From Capsicum annuum (taxonomy: Eukaryota; Streptophyta; Magnoliopsida; Solanales; Solanaceae): a DNA stretch of 64,000 bases. Location of the stretch: NCBI RefSeq assembly GCF_002878395.1, contig NC_061118.1, forward strand, positions 127,430,216 to 127,494,215. Reading direction: 5' to 3'. Shown here piece after piece: positions 45,612 through 56,687 of this stretch; within the stretch, counting starts at the first letter, position 1; each line of letters opens with the position of its first letter. A model generated the notes under the pieces. It saw only the letters and a list, made by a program, of their open reading frames with translations, had not been told where the DNA came from and searched no databases. Position numbers and translations under genes: made by a program.

Positions 45612-48307
45612 TGTAACGACCCAAAATCTCCTCGCGGGACATCACACGGTGCTTAAGGCTACAAGTAGCCCCAAGCTAACCCTTTGAGCCTACTTCTACT
45701 AATAATACTTATTTCAAGATGAAATAATTCAAACACTAGCATAGTCATATCATATGAAGGGAAATACGAAGAAAATGCTCTGTCCAAACAACCACAATAA
45801 TGGAACTCTAAATACAATCACAATCTGACAAATAGTCTAACAAAGCCTCTACTAATCTATGAACTAGAGAGCCGTTGGGACAAGTCCCCAACTGACTCAA
45901 AATGAACTGAAAGTAATAACATAGTCTCTTAAATGCGGAAATGTCTAAAGATAGGTCCTCGAACCATGAGGACTCACCACTTTAGGAATATAGACAACCG
46001 TACTTGGAACTCACTGACGAGGATGGGACTAAGTACCTGAACCTACATTATAAGATAATGTAGCACAGACATATATGTGGATCATCACTTGGGAATGTAA
46101 TGAGTATGTGGGGGTGCATGCATTTAAATAAAACAACATTAATACTCTTTAATCAAATCATGCATGCAATAAGTAATGAATCATATGGCTTGAATAAATA
46201 AAAAATGTAAAGCTCATAAATCATGTATAATGGAGCATGCAATACAAATCTCGTGAGTCACCATAATTTAACTTTGATATCGGTAATCTTCTTTTATACT
46301 CATTGCCCATAGGATAAAGGAAAATTTAAGCAATTCTATGAACTCATTCATATGTACCATGGAGAGTAAAACTTCTTTAATGTTCAAGAACTCATAACTA
46401 TTTGAACTCAAGTACTTGGAATTCGGAATCATAAAACTTTGAAACATACTTGAAGGAATTTCATTCACATTAGGAAATTATCTCGTTTCAAGCTTTAGGA
46501 AAAACATTCTATCTCAATGGAAAGATACTCTCGTTTAGGGAAATAACTTATCTCAAAGATTTATTGAAAATACTTATTTCAAGGGAAAATACTTCTAGTC
46601 TTAGGGAGGTTCTATTAACCGACATAAACTATGTGAGCTACATGGAGTCCAACGTTTTGTCCTCTTAAGGAAGAGATTCCAAGTTGGGGAGGAGTGTTAT
46701 ACTCCGGCTAGGGAGTATAACCTTAATTCAGTGATCACTTATCTCGGCCTTGGGCCCAATATCTCAGTTTTAGGCCCAAAATCTCAAACTGTGGTGGCAC
46801 GTAGTTTTGGGGTAAGAAACCGTAGTAACTTACCCAACCCGGTGCTAAATACTACTCCTTTTAGTTTATCGCACTCATCTCATGGAAATCTACTTTAAAA
46901 TAATCTCATGGTTCATCAAGAACCCAACAATCAAATTTGTAATCTCATGTAGTGAAGTGGATTTCAAAACTCCATGACCATTAGGTCAAAAAAATTTTCA
47001 ATAATCTCAAAATACTCAAATCATGGGTTCTTATAGCACAAGAGTTCGTAAAATTGCAAATCTCAAGTAGGTCTCAATAATCCATAATTCGATCTCAAGT
47101 TAAAAATCATCGAAAACTTAATAGATAGCATGTAGATTCATAACTCATGTAGAAATCTGAAAATTTCAGCAATTTGTCCCAAAATCTGAACATACTCATA
47201 TACTTCAATATCTCATGAATTAAAATCATGGGGTATAGACCCAGCTGCAATTTCTCAATAAAACATGTGAAAATCATGCCATTAGACTCTCAATTCATGG
47301 GAAACATCAAAATATTGCAATCAATAATAATGGGTGAAAAATCCTAATTCAAATTTATGTAAAATCTGATAGATTGCAAAAAATCATAGTTTAAATAAGC
47401 CTTTGGGCACAAGGATGAAATGATTACCCTTGTTAAAAACCCCATATACCTTATATTATGAAATTGGATGAACAAGCTTGGTCTAAGCTCTTCTTCTCAT
47501 TCTTGAGAGAGGGTTCTTGCAACCCTCGAACTTGCAGAACTCAAGTCTCAATTCAATTTGTAGAATCTATGGTGAGTTCTTGAATTTCTTAGAGAATTAT
47601 TTTAGATTTGATATTGAGGGAGAAACCCTAGCTCTCTTGTGTTTTGGATGATGACTGACGCCATTTGCTTCGCTTGGAATATATCTAGTTGATAAAAGAG
47701 TTGAAACACCGAAAAGCCCCTTGTTAAAACGAGTTAAAAACTCTGAACAGGGGCTGTGATGGTCGAAGCAATGGTCCGTCTGATCGTCCGTCACACGTTG
47801 GCCCAAAAATGAACACACTACCTCAATGTGATGGTCTTAGTGATGGTCTGTCCTTACCCGATGGTCAATCGGATCGTCCATCACACGTTGGGCAGGATGA
47901 GGCCACATTGCCTGAGCGCGATGGTCTGTCACATCCTTGACGGTCCGTCATTTTGTCCGTGGCACTTAGGCTAAAAAATGGGTTACTTCCTTGGTTGAGA
48001 CGTGACAAGCAACAGTCCATCGTAGACTCAACGGTCCGTCAGATCGTCCGTCGTACCTGGGTGGTTCCAACAACTCTTTGTAAAACGGCCATAACTTCTC
48101 ACCTCGATGCCGGATTTGGACGAAATTGGTATTGTTGGAAAGATAATTCAATTCTCTACATGATAAAATGTCAAATTTAAGAAAATTCTCTATGGTTTAA
48201 ATACCAATCACTTAGAAAGTAACTTCTCACTCTTCTAGGGTCGAAATTACACTTCACTTGACACACTCTAAGGCTTAGAATATGAGGGAACTTTGCGGGG
48301 TCTTACA
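45612..48307 (-). repeat. 3' LTR of element F
   Basis: 2696 bases. On the minus strand TGTAAGACCCCG...TTTGGGTCGTTACA, preceded by the purine tract TGGGAAGATA. A patch of GACGGTCCGTC-type words lies at 47755-48055, and a hairpin GGCTAC-AA-GTAGCC at 45657-45670. Confidence 0.9.
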
Positions 48308-48539
48308 ATATCTTCCCATTGGGAACATTCATCCTCGAATGTCGCTAGTTAGACTAGGAACACAGGAAAAATAGAGTATACATAGCCTAAGCAAATTGCT
48401 AAACGGCCCAAAATCTCTCTAATCTTTTGAATACCTCAAAAATTGCAAGAACTCATGCAAGAATAGATACATAGCTGAACTTTAGATTAGAAGGGCTGAA
48501 TTAAGGAAGAACAATACCTTCAGATTGATCTGAACTCAT

Positions 48540-49206
48540 GAAAAAGAGGTGTAGGTACTTGGTTTGTATGTCTGCTTCTTCCTTCCAAGTAGCGCCCTCA
48601 ACTGGCTGGTTCCACTACAAAACTTTGACCAAGAGAACCTCTTCTTTCCTCAGTCTATGGATCTGAAAATCTAGAATCTCAATAGGAATCTCATTAAAGG
48701 AAAGACTATTTGAATATGAGCACTCTCTGAAGGATCTACTACAAAAGAATCACCAATATGCTTCTTAAGCATGGAGACATGATAAAAAGGATGAACGGCT
48801 GATAACTCTGCGGGTAACTCAACCTTATAGGCAATTTTACTGATGTGGCTCAAGACTCTATAGGGGCCAACATAACCGGGACTAAGCTTTCCCATTTTAC
48901 CAAACCTTTTCCCCCTTTCATGGGTGAAATCTTTAAGTACACCAAATTACCCACCTCAAATTCAAGATCTCTCTTCCTCACATTAGCATATGACTTTTGA
49001 TGACTCTGGGTTGTCTTGAATATTTCTCTAATCAACTTAACTTTCTCCATAGCTTCAAACACTGCATTAGGCCCAATCATAGAAGCTTCACCCACTTCAT
49101 ACCATCCTATGGGTGATCTACATCTTCTACCATACAGTGCCTCAACTGGTTCCATCCTGATGCTAGCATGGTAACTATTGTTATAGGCAAATTCTATCAA
49201 TGACAA
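48540..49206 (-). pseudogene. integrase C-terminus and chromodomain of element F
   Basis: The frame 49206-48850 reads MSLIEFAYNNSYHASIRMEP, VEALYGRRCRSPIGWYEVGE and VRKRDLEFEVGNLVYLKI. The overlapping frame 48895-48671 continues GKLSPGYVGPYRVLSHI and VHPFYHVSMLKKHIGDS. A third frame gives PIEILDFQIHRLRKEEV, then NQPVEGATWKEEADIQTKY, a chromodomain with a stop just before WNQP. Together these show a Tekay/Del-type chromovirus. Two frame changes are visible. Confidence 0.8.
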
Positions 49207-49979
49207 ATGTTCATCCTAACTACCCTTGAAATTAAGAGCATATTCCCTCAAAATATCTTCTAGAGTTTGGATGGTTCTCTCAGCCTGACCATCTATCTGC
49301 GGATGAAAAATGGAACTCAGAAGAACTTGGGTGCCAAGACCCTGCTCAAATACCCTTCAAAACTGGGAAGTAAATTGAGTGCCCCTATCCTAAATGATAG
49401 ATAAGAGAACTCCATCCAGCCTGAATAACTCTCGTATATACAATCTAGCATAATCCTAAGCTTTATAAGGTGTATGCATGGGTAAGAAATTCACGACTTA
49501 GTCAGCCTGTCTACAATATCCCAAATAGAATCATGATGATAACGCGAAAGAGGTAACCCAGTCACGAAGTCCATATTCACCACCTCCCACTTCTAAGTGG
49601 GTATACCAAACTCTTGCATCACACCACAAGGTCTTTTGTGATGTACCTTAACCTGTTGGCACATTTTATACTTTACTACGAACTCGGCTATATCCTTCTT
49701 CATACCATTCCACCAATAGATCTCCTGCAAGTCGCGGTATATCTTGGTAGCGCCAGGATGAATAGAATATCATACACCATACGCTTCAGTCATAATTCTC
49801 TGCCTCATATCTACAACAAGCAAAACATACAATCTACCCTGCATTCTCAACACGCCATCTCCCCATTGGGAGAAAACCTATACCTTTTGGTCCCTAACTG
49901 ACTCCTTCAGCTTGACCAAATAAGGATATCGGTCTTACTTCTCCTTCACTTCCGACATTAAAGAGGATTCATAACTACT
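49207..49979 (-). pseudogene. integrase N-terminus and core of element F
   Basis: On the minus strand: QGRLYVLLVVDMRQRIMTEA, then SIHPGATKIYRDLQEIYWW, NGMKKDIAEFVVKYKMCQQV, in which the first zinc cysteine is replaced by tyrosine, then [20 protein letters not shown] with the first catalytic aspartate. The middle of the core is frameshifted and has stops. LREPSKL-like text marks the region of the third acidic residue. Non-functional. Confidence 0.75.
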
Positions 49980-50633
49980 CTACACTAACGTACTACCTTC
50001 AGCTGAATCAAGCAACCTAATACCCAATCTATCTAGACAATGCACATCATGAGCTAACTCTTTCTTTCCTTCCTCTACATGAGCAACACTAACCATAGAC
50101 AATCTGCTAAGGGCATCCGCCACTATATTTGCCTTACCCGAGTGATACAACACACTCATATCATAGTCTTTTAATAACTCTAACCACCTTCTCTGCCTAA
50201 GATTCAACTCCCTCTGAGTAAACACATACTGAAATCTCTTCTGATTAGTAAACACATCAACATGGACACCATAAAGATAATGTATCCAAATTTTCAAAGC
50301 AAAGACCACAATAGCTAATTCAAGATCATGGGTCGGGTATTTCTTTTCATACAGCTTCAACTGTCTACAAGCATAGGCTATGACCTTACCTCTTTCCATC
50401 AAAACACAACCCAAACCAACTCTAGAGGCATCATAATACACCACAAAACCATTTGTACTATTAGGAAAAGTCAACACAAAGCCTAAAGTAAGTCGAGTCT
50501 TCAACTCCTGAAAACTCTTCTTATAGGAATATGGCCACTGGAAGATAACTTTATTTTGAGTCAACCGGGTTATAGGAGAGGCCAGAGAAGAGAAACCTTC
50601 AACAAAATAGCGGTAGTAGCTAGCTAGACCCAA
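49980..50633 (-). pseudogene. RNase H of element F, open over 217 codons
   Basis: The longest open stretch in the window. It starts in the RT-RNase H linker ([40 protein letters not shown]), then the RNase H core [53 protein letters not shown] and [20 protein letters not shown] followed by DALSRLS. The first acidic residues are kept, but the aspartate normally in FTDH is asparagine. A linker to integrase ends at 49980. The upstream RT is out of frame or stopped. Confidence 0.85.
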
Positions 50634-51590
50634 GAAACTCCTAATGTTTGATGGGTAAATAGGTCTAGGCTAATTTCTTACAGCTTTTATCTTTTGGAGA
50701 TCGACTCTAATAACTTTGGCTAAAACAATATGGCCCAGAAATGATACAGAACTTAGCCTTAATTCACACTTGTTGAATTTTCCAAATAACTAAAGATCTC
50801 TAAGAGTTTGGAAGACAGTCCTAAGGTGATTCACATGGTCATTCTCATTACGGAAGTACACAAGGATTTCATCTATGAACACGATGACAAACATATCCAG
50901 ATATTGCTTGAATACTCAGTTCATGAGGTCCATGAAGGCGGCTGGGGAATTGGTTAGCCCGAACGACATTACTTGAAACTCAAAGTGACCATAGAGGGTT
51001 TAGAAGGTTGTCTTTGGAATATCATATTCCCTCACTTTAAGTTGATGATAGCCGGATCTAAGGTCTATCTTAGAGAAATAACTTGTACTTTGCAAGTGAT
51101 CAAAAGGGTCATTAATTCTCGGAAGAGGATACTTATGTTTTACTGTGACCTTGTTAAGATGATGACAGTTAATGCTCATACATAAAGAACAATCTTTCTT
51201 TTGTATAAATAAGACAGGTGCGCCCAAAGAAGAAATACTAGGCCTAATGAAACCTTTGTCTAAAAATTCTTTGAGTTGCTCTTTCAAATCCTTAAGCTCG
51301 CAGGTGCCATACGGTACGGTTGAATAGAAATAGGCCGAGTATCGGGAAGAAGGTCAATCTTGAATTCTATCACCCTATCAGGAGGTACCCCTGGGAGATC
51401 TTCCAAAAAATATTAGAAAACTCATCAACAATATTGACTGACTAAATAATTGGAGCCTCGTACTTAGTGTCCTTAACTCTAACCAGGTTATAGATGTAAC
51501 CTTTGGATATTAGCTTTCTGGCTTTGAGATAGGAGATAAAATGACTCTTAGGAGATACCGAACTCCTGGATAACTCAAAAGATGGTTCAT
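50634..51590 (-). pseudogene. reverse transcriptase of element F
   Basis: The clean stretch 51287-51000 reads [40 protein letters not shown], then [40 protein letters not shown]. It continues in other frames with [19 protein letters not shown], a stop after MN, and [17 protein letters not shown]: the second catalytic aspartate of the FIDD box is glutamate. The end reads RVDLQKIKAVRN. Upstream, 51300-51590 is the linker from protease, with shifts. Inactive on several counts. Confidence 0.85.
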
Positions 51591-51597
51591 CTAGAAA

Positions 51598-51981
51598 CTA
51601 AAACTTGAAAACACGGGTACGACAGACTATAGATGCATAATAAGAATGAATCCAATCCAAACCCATGATAAGGTCAAAATCCACTATGTCTAACTCTATC
51701 AAATCCAAAAGTATGACTCTATGAAGAACAGTAATTGGACAATCTCTATACATTTGTTTAGCAAGAACTGGCTCCTCTACTGGTGTAGAAACTAGGAAGG
51801 GCTCAGATATCTTTTTGGGACTTATTTTAAAGTTTATAGCTACAACTGGGGTCACATAAGAGAGACTTGACCCAGGGTCCAACAACACATAATCATCAAG
51901 GGAAAAGACACGGAGCATACTAGTAACAACATCAGGAGAGTCCTCTTGCTCCTGATGGGATGGTAAGGCATAGAATTTGTT
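51598..51981 (-). pseudogene. aspartic protease of element F
   Basis: Open from 51918 to 51598: MLRVFSLDDYVLLDPGSSLS, YVTPVVAINFKI, PVEEPVLAKQMYRDCPITV and FDLIMGLDWIHSYYASIVCR. DPGS is the usual active site of this clade and IMGLDWL-type text the second conserved block, so the domain itself is intact in sequence. It is one of the best preserved pieces of F. Confidence 0.85.
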
Positions 51982-53150
51982 CTAGCGCTGACCACCAGCA
52001 ATGCTAGATAAAGCGCCCTGAGCAGGGGCGGGATGGGGTACTAGAGCTGGTGCACTAGTCTTTTGTGCTTGAGGTCGGGCATCTTCGTTCCCCTGTCTAG
52101 CATGAGGACAATATCTAAATCTATGGCCCTTCTTGCCACAACTAAAATAACCCCTCAAATCTATGAAACACTCACTGGTATGATCCCTACCATACTTAGC
52201 ACAAGGAGGATAACGGGACCTATTACCAACACTATTCTGTGACCTAGACATAAAAGAACTGCCCACTTGCTCCTGCCTGCCTCTAGGTGCAGGAGTACTA
52301 GCTAATTAAGGCACTAGCATAGATAGACATCTTTGAAACTAAGGGCAGCTCCCTCTATGGAACCTAGGTTAGCTAAACTCATGGTACTCAGATTTAGCCC
52401 TTTTGTTACCCCTCATTCTATATCTCTCTCTAATCTTATCCATCTCTATCTGTTGGACATGCATCATCAACCTAGCTAGATCCATATCCTTATGCAGTAT
52501 CGTAGTCCTACACTCCTTTGGTACCAACCCATAAACAGCAATCACGAACTTAATCATACTAGCTCGGGTATCATAAATCAAATCAGGAGCATACTTAGCC
52601 AAATGGTTAAACTTCAAGCAGTACTTCTTAGCAGTCATAAAGCCCTACGTCAAGTGTATAAACTCCTCAATCTTAGCCTCCCTCATTTCAAGCGGAAAGA
52701 ACTTGTCCAAGAATGCATCTGCCAAGTCATAGGAGCAGCACTATCACCTCTACCCTTCCTCTAAGATACAACCTAGTCACAAGCAATGTCCTTCAGCCTG
52801 TAGGACTCCAACTCAACACTTTCTTCCTTAGAAACATGCATCACCTACGTGATCTTTCTTACCTCCTCAAGGTATACTATGGGTCCTTATTTGCCTTAGA
52901 CCCAAAAAACACTAGCGAATTCATCCGCATAAATTTATGAATCCTAGTTGTAGCTACATCACCTCCCTTATGATTAGCAACTATATCTTGGTTATTGGTC
53001 CAAACATTGGTGGTGACTACTTGGGCTAATGCTTAAAATGCTGCCCAAAACTCGACATGAGACACCATCTCATTCAAAGGATCAACAGGTGAAGGTTACT
53101 CATCATCGTTCCTATGGGCATTAGCTCTTCAAACAGGGATTTTCTAAAAT
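51982..53150 (-). pseudogene. gag of element F with zinc knuckles
   Basis: On the minus strand from about 53150: VDPLNEMVSHVEFWAAF, TTRIHKFMRMNSLVFFGSKA, a broken middle, then 52638-52369 with KKYCLKFNHLAKYAPDLIYD and LARLMMHVQQIEMDKIRERY, and 52266-51982 with YPPCAKYGRDHTSECF and YFSCGKKGHRFRYC. In both zinc motifs one cysteine has become tyrosine. Several stops (TAG, TGA, TAA) lie between these pieces. Confidence 0.8.
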
Positions 53151-53334
53151 AGAAAATCATAATTATTAGATGAGAGGGAAAACTATAGGTACGATAGAAT
53201 CCAAAAGAAATAAATAACTTTTCCTAAAACATCTTGTAGCCTATTATTGATTGATGTGGTGCGCTACACAATGATGGTCAATAAACTGCTCAACGCATCT
53301 TGTCAGACTCCCTAGGACTTCTTAAAAACCTTAG

Positions 53335-53346
53335 GCTTTGATACCA
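53335..53346 (-). other. primer-binding site of element F (initiator tRNA-Met type)
   Basis: On the minus strand TGGTATCAAAGC, one change from the standard site, next to the LTR head at 53351. Confidence 0.85.
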
Positions 53347-53350
53347 AGTT

Positions 53351-54621
53351 TGTAACAATCCAAAATCGCCTCCCTGGACATCACACAGTGCTTAAGGCTT
53401 CAAGTAGCCTCAAGCTAACCCTTTGAGCCTACTTCTACTAATAATACTCATTTCAACAAGAGATAATTCAAACACTAGCATAGTCATATCATATAAAGGG
53501 AGATAAGGAGAAAATGCTCGGACAAAACAACCACAATACTGGAACTCTAATACAATCACAATCTGACAAATAGTCTAACAAAGCCTCTACTAATCCATGA
53601 ACTAGAGAGTCGTTGGGACAGGTCCCCAACTAACTCAAAATGAACTGAAAGTAATAACATAGTCTCTCAAATATGGAAATATCTGAAGATAGATCCTCGA
53701 ACCATGAGGACTCACCACTCTTTAATCAAATCAAGCATGCAATATGTAATGACCCACATGGCTTGAATAAGTATAAAATGTAAAGCTTATGAATCATGTA
53801 GAATGGATCATGTAACACAAATATCATGAGTCGTCATAATTTAACTTTGATATCGGTAATATTCTCTTATTCTCATTACACATAGGCTAAAGGACACTTT
53901 AAACAATACTTTCAACTCATTCCTATGGCTCATAGAGAGTAAAACTTCTTTAACTTTTAAGAACTCATAACTCTTTGAACTCAAGTACTTGGAATTTGAA
54001 ATCATTAAACTTTGAAACATTCTTGAAGGCATTTCATTCACTTTAGGAAATTATGTCATTTTAAGCTTTAGGGAAAACATTCTATCTCAATGGAAAGATA
54101 CTCTAGTTTAGGGAACTAACATATCTCAAAGATTTAGAGAAAATACTTATATCAAGGGAAAATACTTTTAGTCTTAGGGTGGTTCTCTTAAACGATATAA
54201 ACCATGTGAGCTACGTGGATTCCAACATCTTGAAGGCACTATAAGACTTTGGGCACAAGGATGAAAGGATTACCCTTGTTCAAAACTCGACATATCTTAG
54301 ATTATGAAATTGGATGAAAAAGCTTGCTCGAAGCTCTTCTTCTCACTCTTGAGAGAGGGTTCATGCAACCTTTGAACTTAGGGAAATCAAGTCTCAATTA
54401 AATTTATAGAATCTATGGTGAGTTCTTGAAATTTTTGGAGAAGGTTTTTAGATTTAATCTTAAGGGAAAAACTGTAGGTCTATTGTGTTTTGGATGATGA
54501 ATGAAGCCCTTTGCTTTACTTGAAATATATCTAGTTGATAAAAGATTGGAAAGACCAAAAATCCCCTTGTTAAAATGAGTTAAAAACACTGAATGGGGGC
54601 TTCTATGGATTATTCGATGGT
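53351..54621 (-). repeat. first (primer-proximal) LTR head of element F, partial
   Basis: It begins (plus view) TGTAACAATCCAAAATCGCC, like 45612. It has internal deletions (after 53719 and near 54229) and ends in a GGCTTCTATGG...TTCGATGG segment, exactly where the dyad-word patch starts in the complete LTR. Confidence 0.85.
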
Positions 54622-56687
54622 TGTAACGACCCGAAATTGCCTCTCAGGAAATCACACAGTCCTTAAGGCTATAAGTAGCCCTACAGCTAACCTTTTGAGC
54701 CTGCTTCTACTAATAATACTCATTTTAAGTTGAAATAATTCAAACACTAGCATAGTTATATCATATGAATAAAAATACGGAGAAAATGCTCGGTCCAAAT
54801 GACCACAATACGGGAAATTTCAATACAATCATAATCTGACAACTAGTTTGACAAAGCCTCTACTAATCCATAAACTAGAGAGCCATTAGGATAGGTCCCT
54901 AACTGACTCGAAATAAATAGAAAGTAATAACGTAGTTTCTCAAATGCAAAAATGTTCATAGATAGGTCCTCAAACTATGAGGACTCACCAATGTAGAAAT
55001 GTAGATAGAGGTACTCGGAAGTCACTGACGAGGCTGGGACTGAGCAACTGAACCTACATTATACGACAATATCGCACATAGACGTATATGTGTATTTGCA
55101 GTTGGGAATATAATGATTATATGGGGGTGGATGCATTCATATAAAACAACATCAATACTCTTTAATCAAATCATGCATGTAATAAGTAATGACTCACATG
55201 GCTTGAATAAGTATAAAATGTAAAGCTTATGAATCATGTAGAATGGAGCATGTAACACAAATCTCGTCAGTTATCATAATTAAATCTTTGAACTCAAGTA
55301 CTTGGAATTTGGAATCATTAAACTTTGAAACATACTTGAAGGCATTTCATTCACTTTAGAAAATTATCTCGTTTCAAGCTTTAGGGAAAACATTCTATCT
55401 CAATGGACGAATACTCTAGTTTAGTGAAAGAACTTATCTCAAAGCTTTAGAGAAACTACTTATATCAAAGGAAAATACTTTTAGTCTTAGGGAGGTTCTC
55501 TTAACCGACATAAACCATGTGAGCTACATGGATTCTAACATTTTGTCCTTCTAAGGAAGAGAACCTATGCTGGGGAGGAGTGCCATATTCTTGCTAAGGA
55601 GTATAACCTTTAATTCAGTGATCACATATATTGGCCTCGGGCCTAATATCTCAGCCTCAGACCCAAAATCTCAAAACTACTATGGCACATCATTCTGGGG
55701 TAAAAAATCATAATAACTTACACAACTCGGTGCTAAATACTACTCCCTTTAGTTTATCTCGCTTATCTCATGCAAATCCACTTTAAAATAATCTCATGGT
55801 TCATCAAGAACACAATAATAAAATTAGTAATCTCATGTAGTAAAGTGGATTACAAACTCCCTGACCATTAGGTCAAAACATTTCTCAATTATCTTAGAAT
55901 ACTCAAATCATGGGTGCTTATAGTGCAAGAGTTCATAACATTTCAAATCTCAAATAGGGATAAATAACACATAATTCAATCTCAAGTTAAAACTCATGAA
56001 AAGCATAATAGATAGCATATAGATTCATAACTCATGTAGAAATATGAAAATTTCAGCAATTTATCTCAAAATCTCAACATACACATATACTTTAATATCT
56101 CAAACATTTCAACTATTAATTTCTCAATGATTAAAATCATGGGGTATTGACCCAGCTGCAATTTCTCAAGAAAACATGTGAAAATCATGAAATTAAAACT
56201 CTCAATTCACGGGAAACATCAAAATATTGCAATCAATAAAAATGGGTGACAAACCCTAATTCAAATTTATGTAAAATCTCATAGATTACAGAAAATTATA
56301 GTTTAAATAAGCCTTTAGGCACATGAATGAGAGGACTACCCTTGTTCAAAATCCCACATATCTTAGATAATGAAATTGGATAAACAAGTTTGCTCTAAGC
56401 TCTTCTTCTGACTCTTAAGAGAGGGTTCTTGCAACCCTCGAACTTGAGAAACTCAAGTCTCATTTCAATTTATAGAATCTATAGTGAGTTCTTGAATTTT
56501 TTGGAGAAGGGTTTTAGATTTGATCTTGAGGGAGAAACCCTAGACCTCTTGCGTTTTGGTTGATGAATGAAGCCATTTACTTTTCCTGGAATATAACTAG
56601 TTGATTAAAGAGTGGAAAGATCGAAAAGCCCCTTATTAAAATAAGTTTAAAACATTGAACGGGGGCTGCGACGGACGATCCGACGGT
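54622..56687 (-). repeat. second LTR head of element F, partial
   Basis: 2066 bases. It begins TGTAACGACCCGAAATTGCC and ends CGACGGACGATCCGACGG, at the same internal point as the first head. It lacks the last roughly 600 bases (plus view) of the complete LTR. Confidence 0.85.

Noticed and set aside
46268..46468. Frame of 66 codons recurring at 53841 and 57345
   Set aside because: It recurs because the LTR of F is repeated. It lies in LTR sequence and differs by scattered changes without sign of protein constraint.
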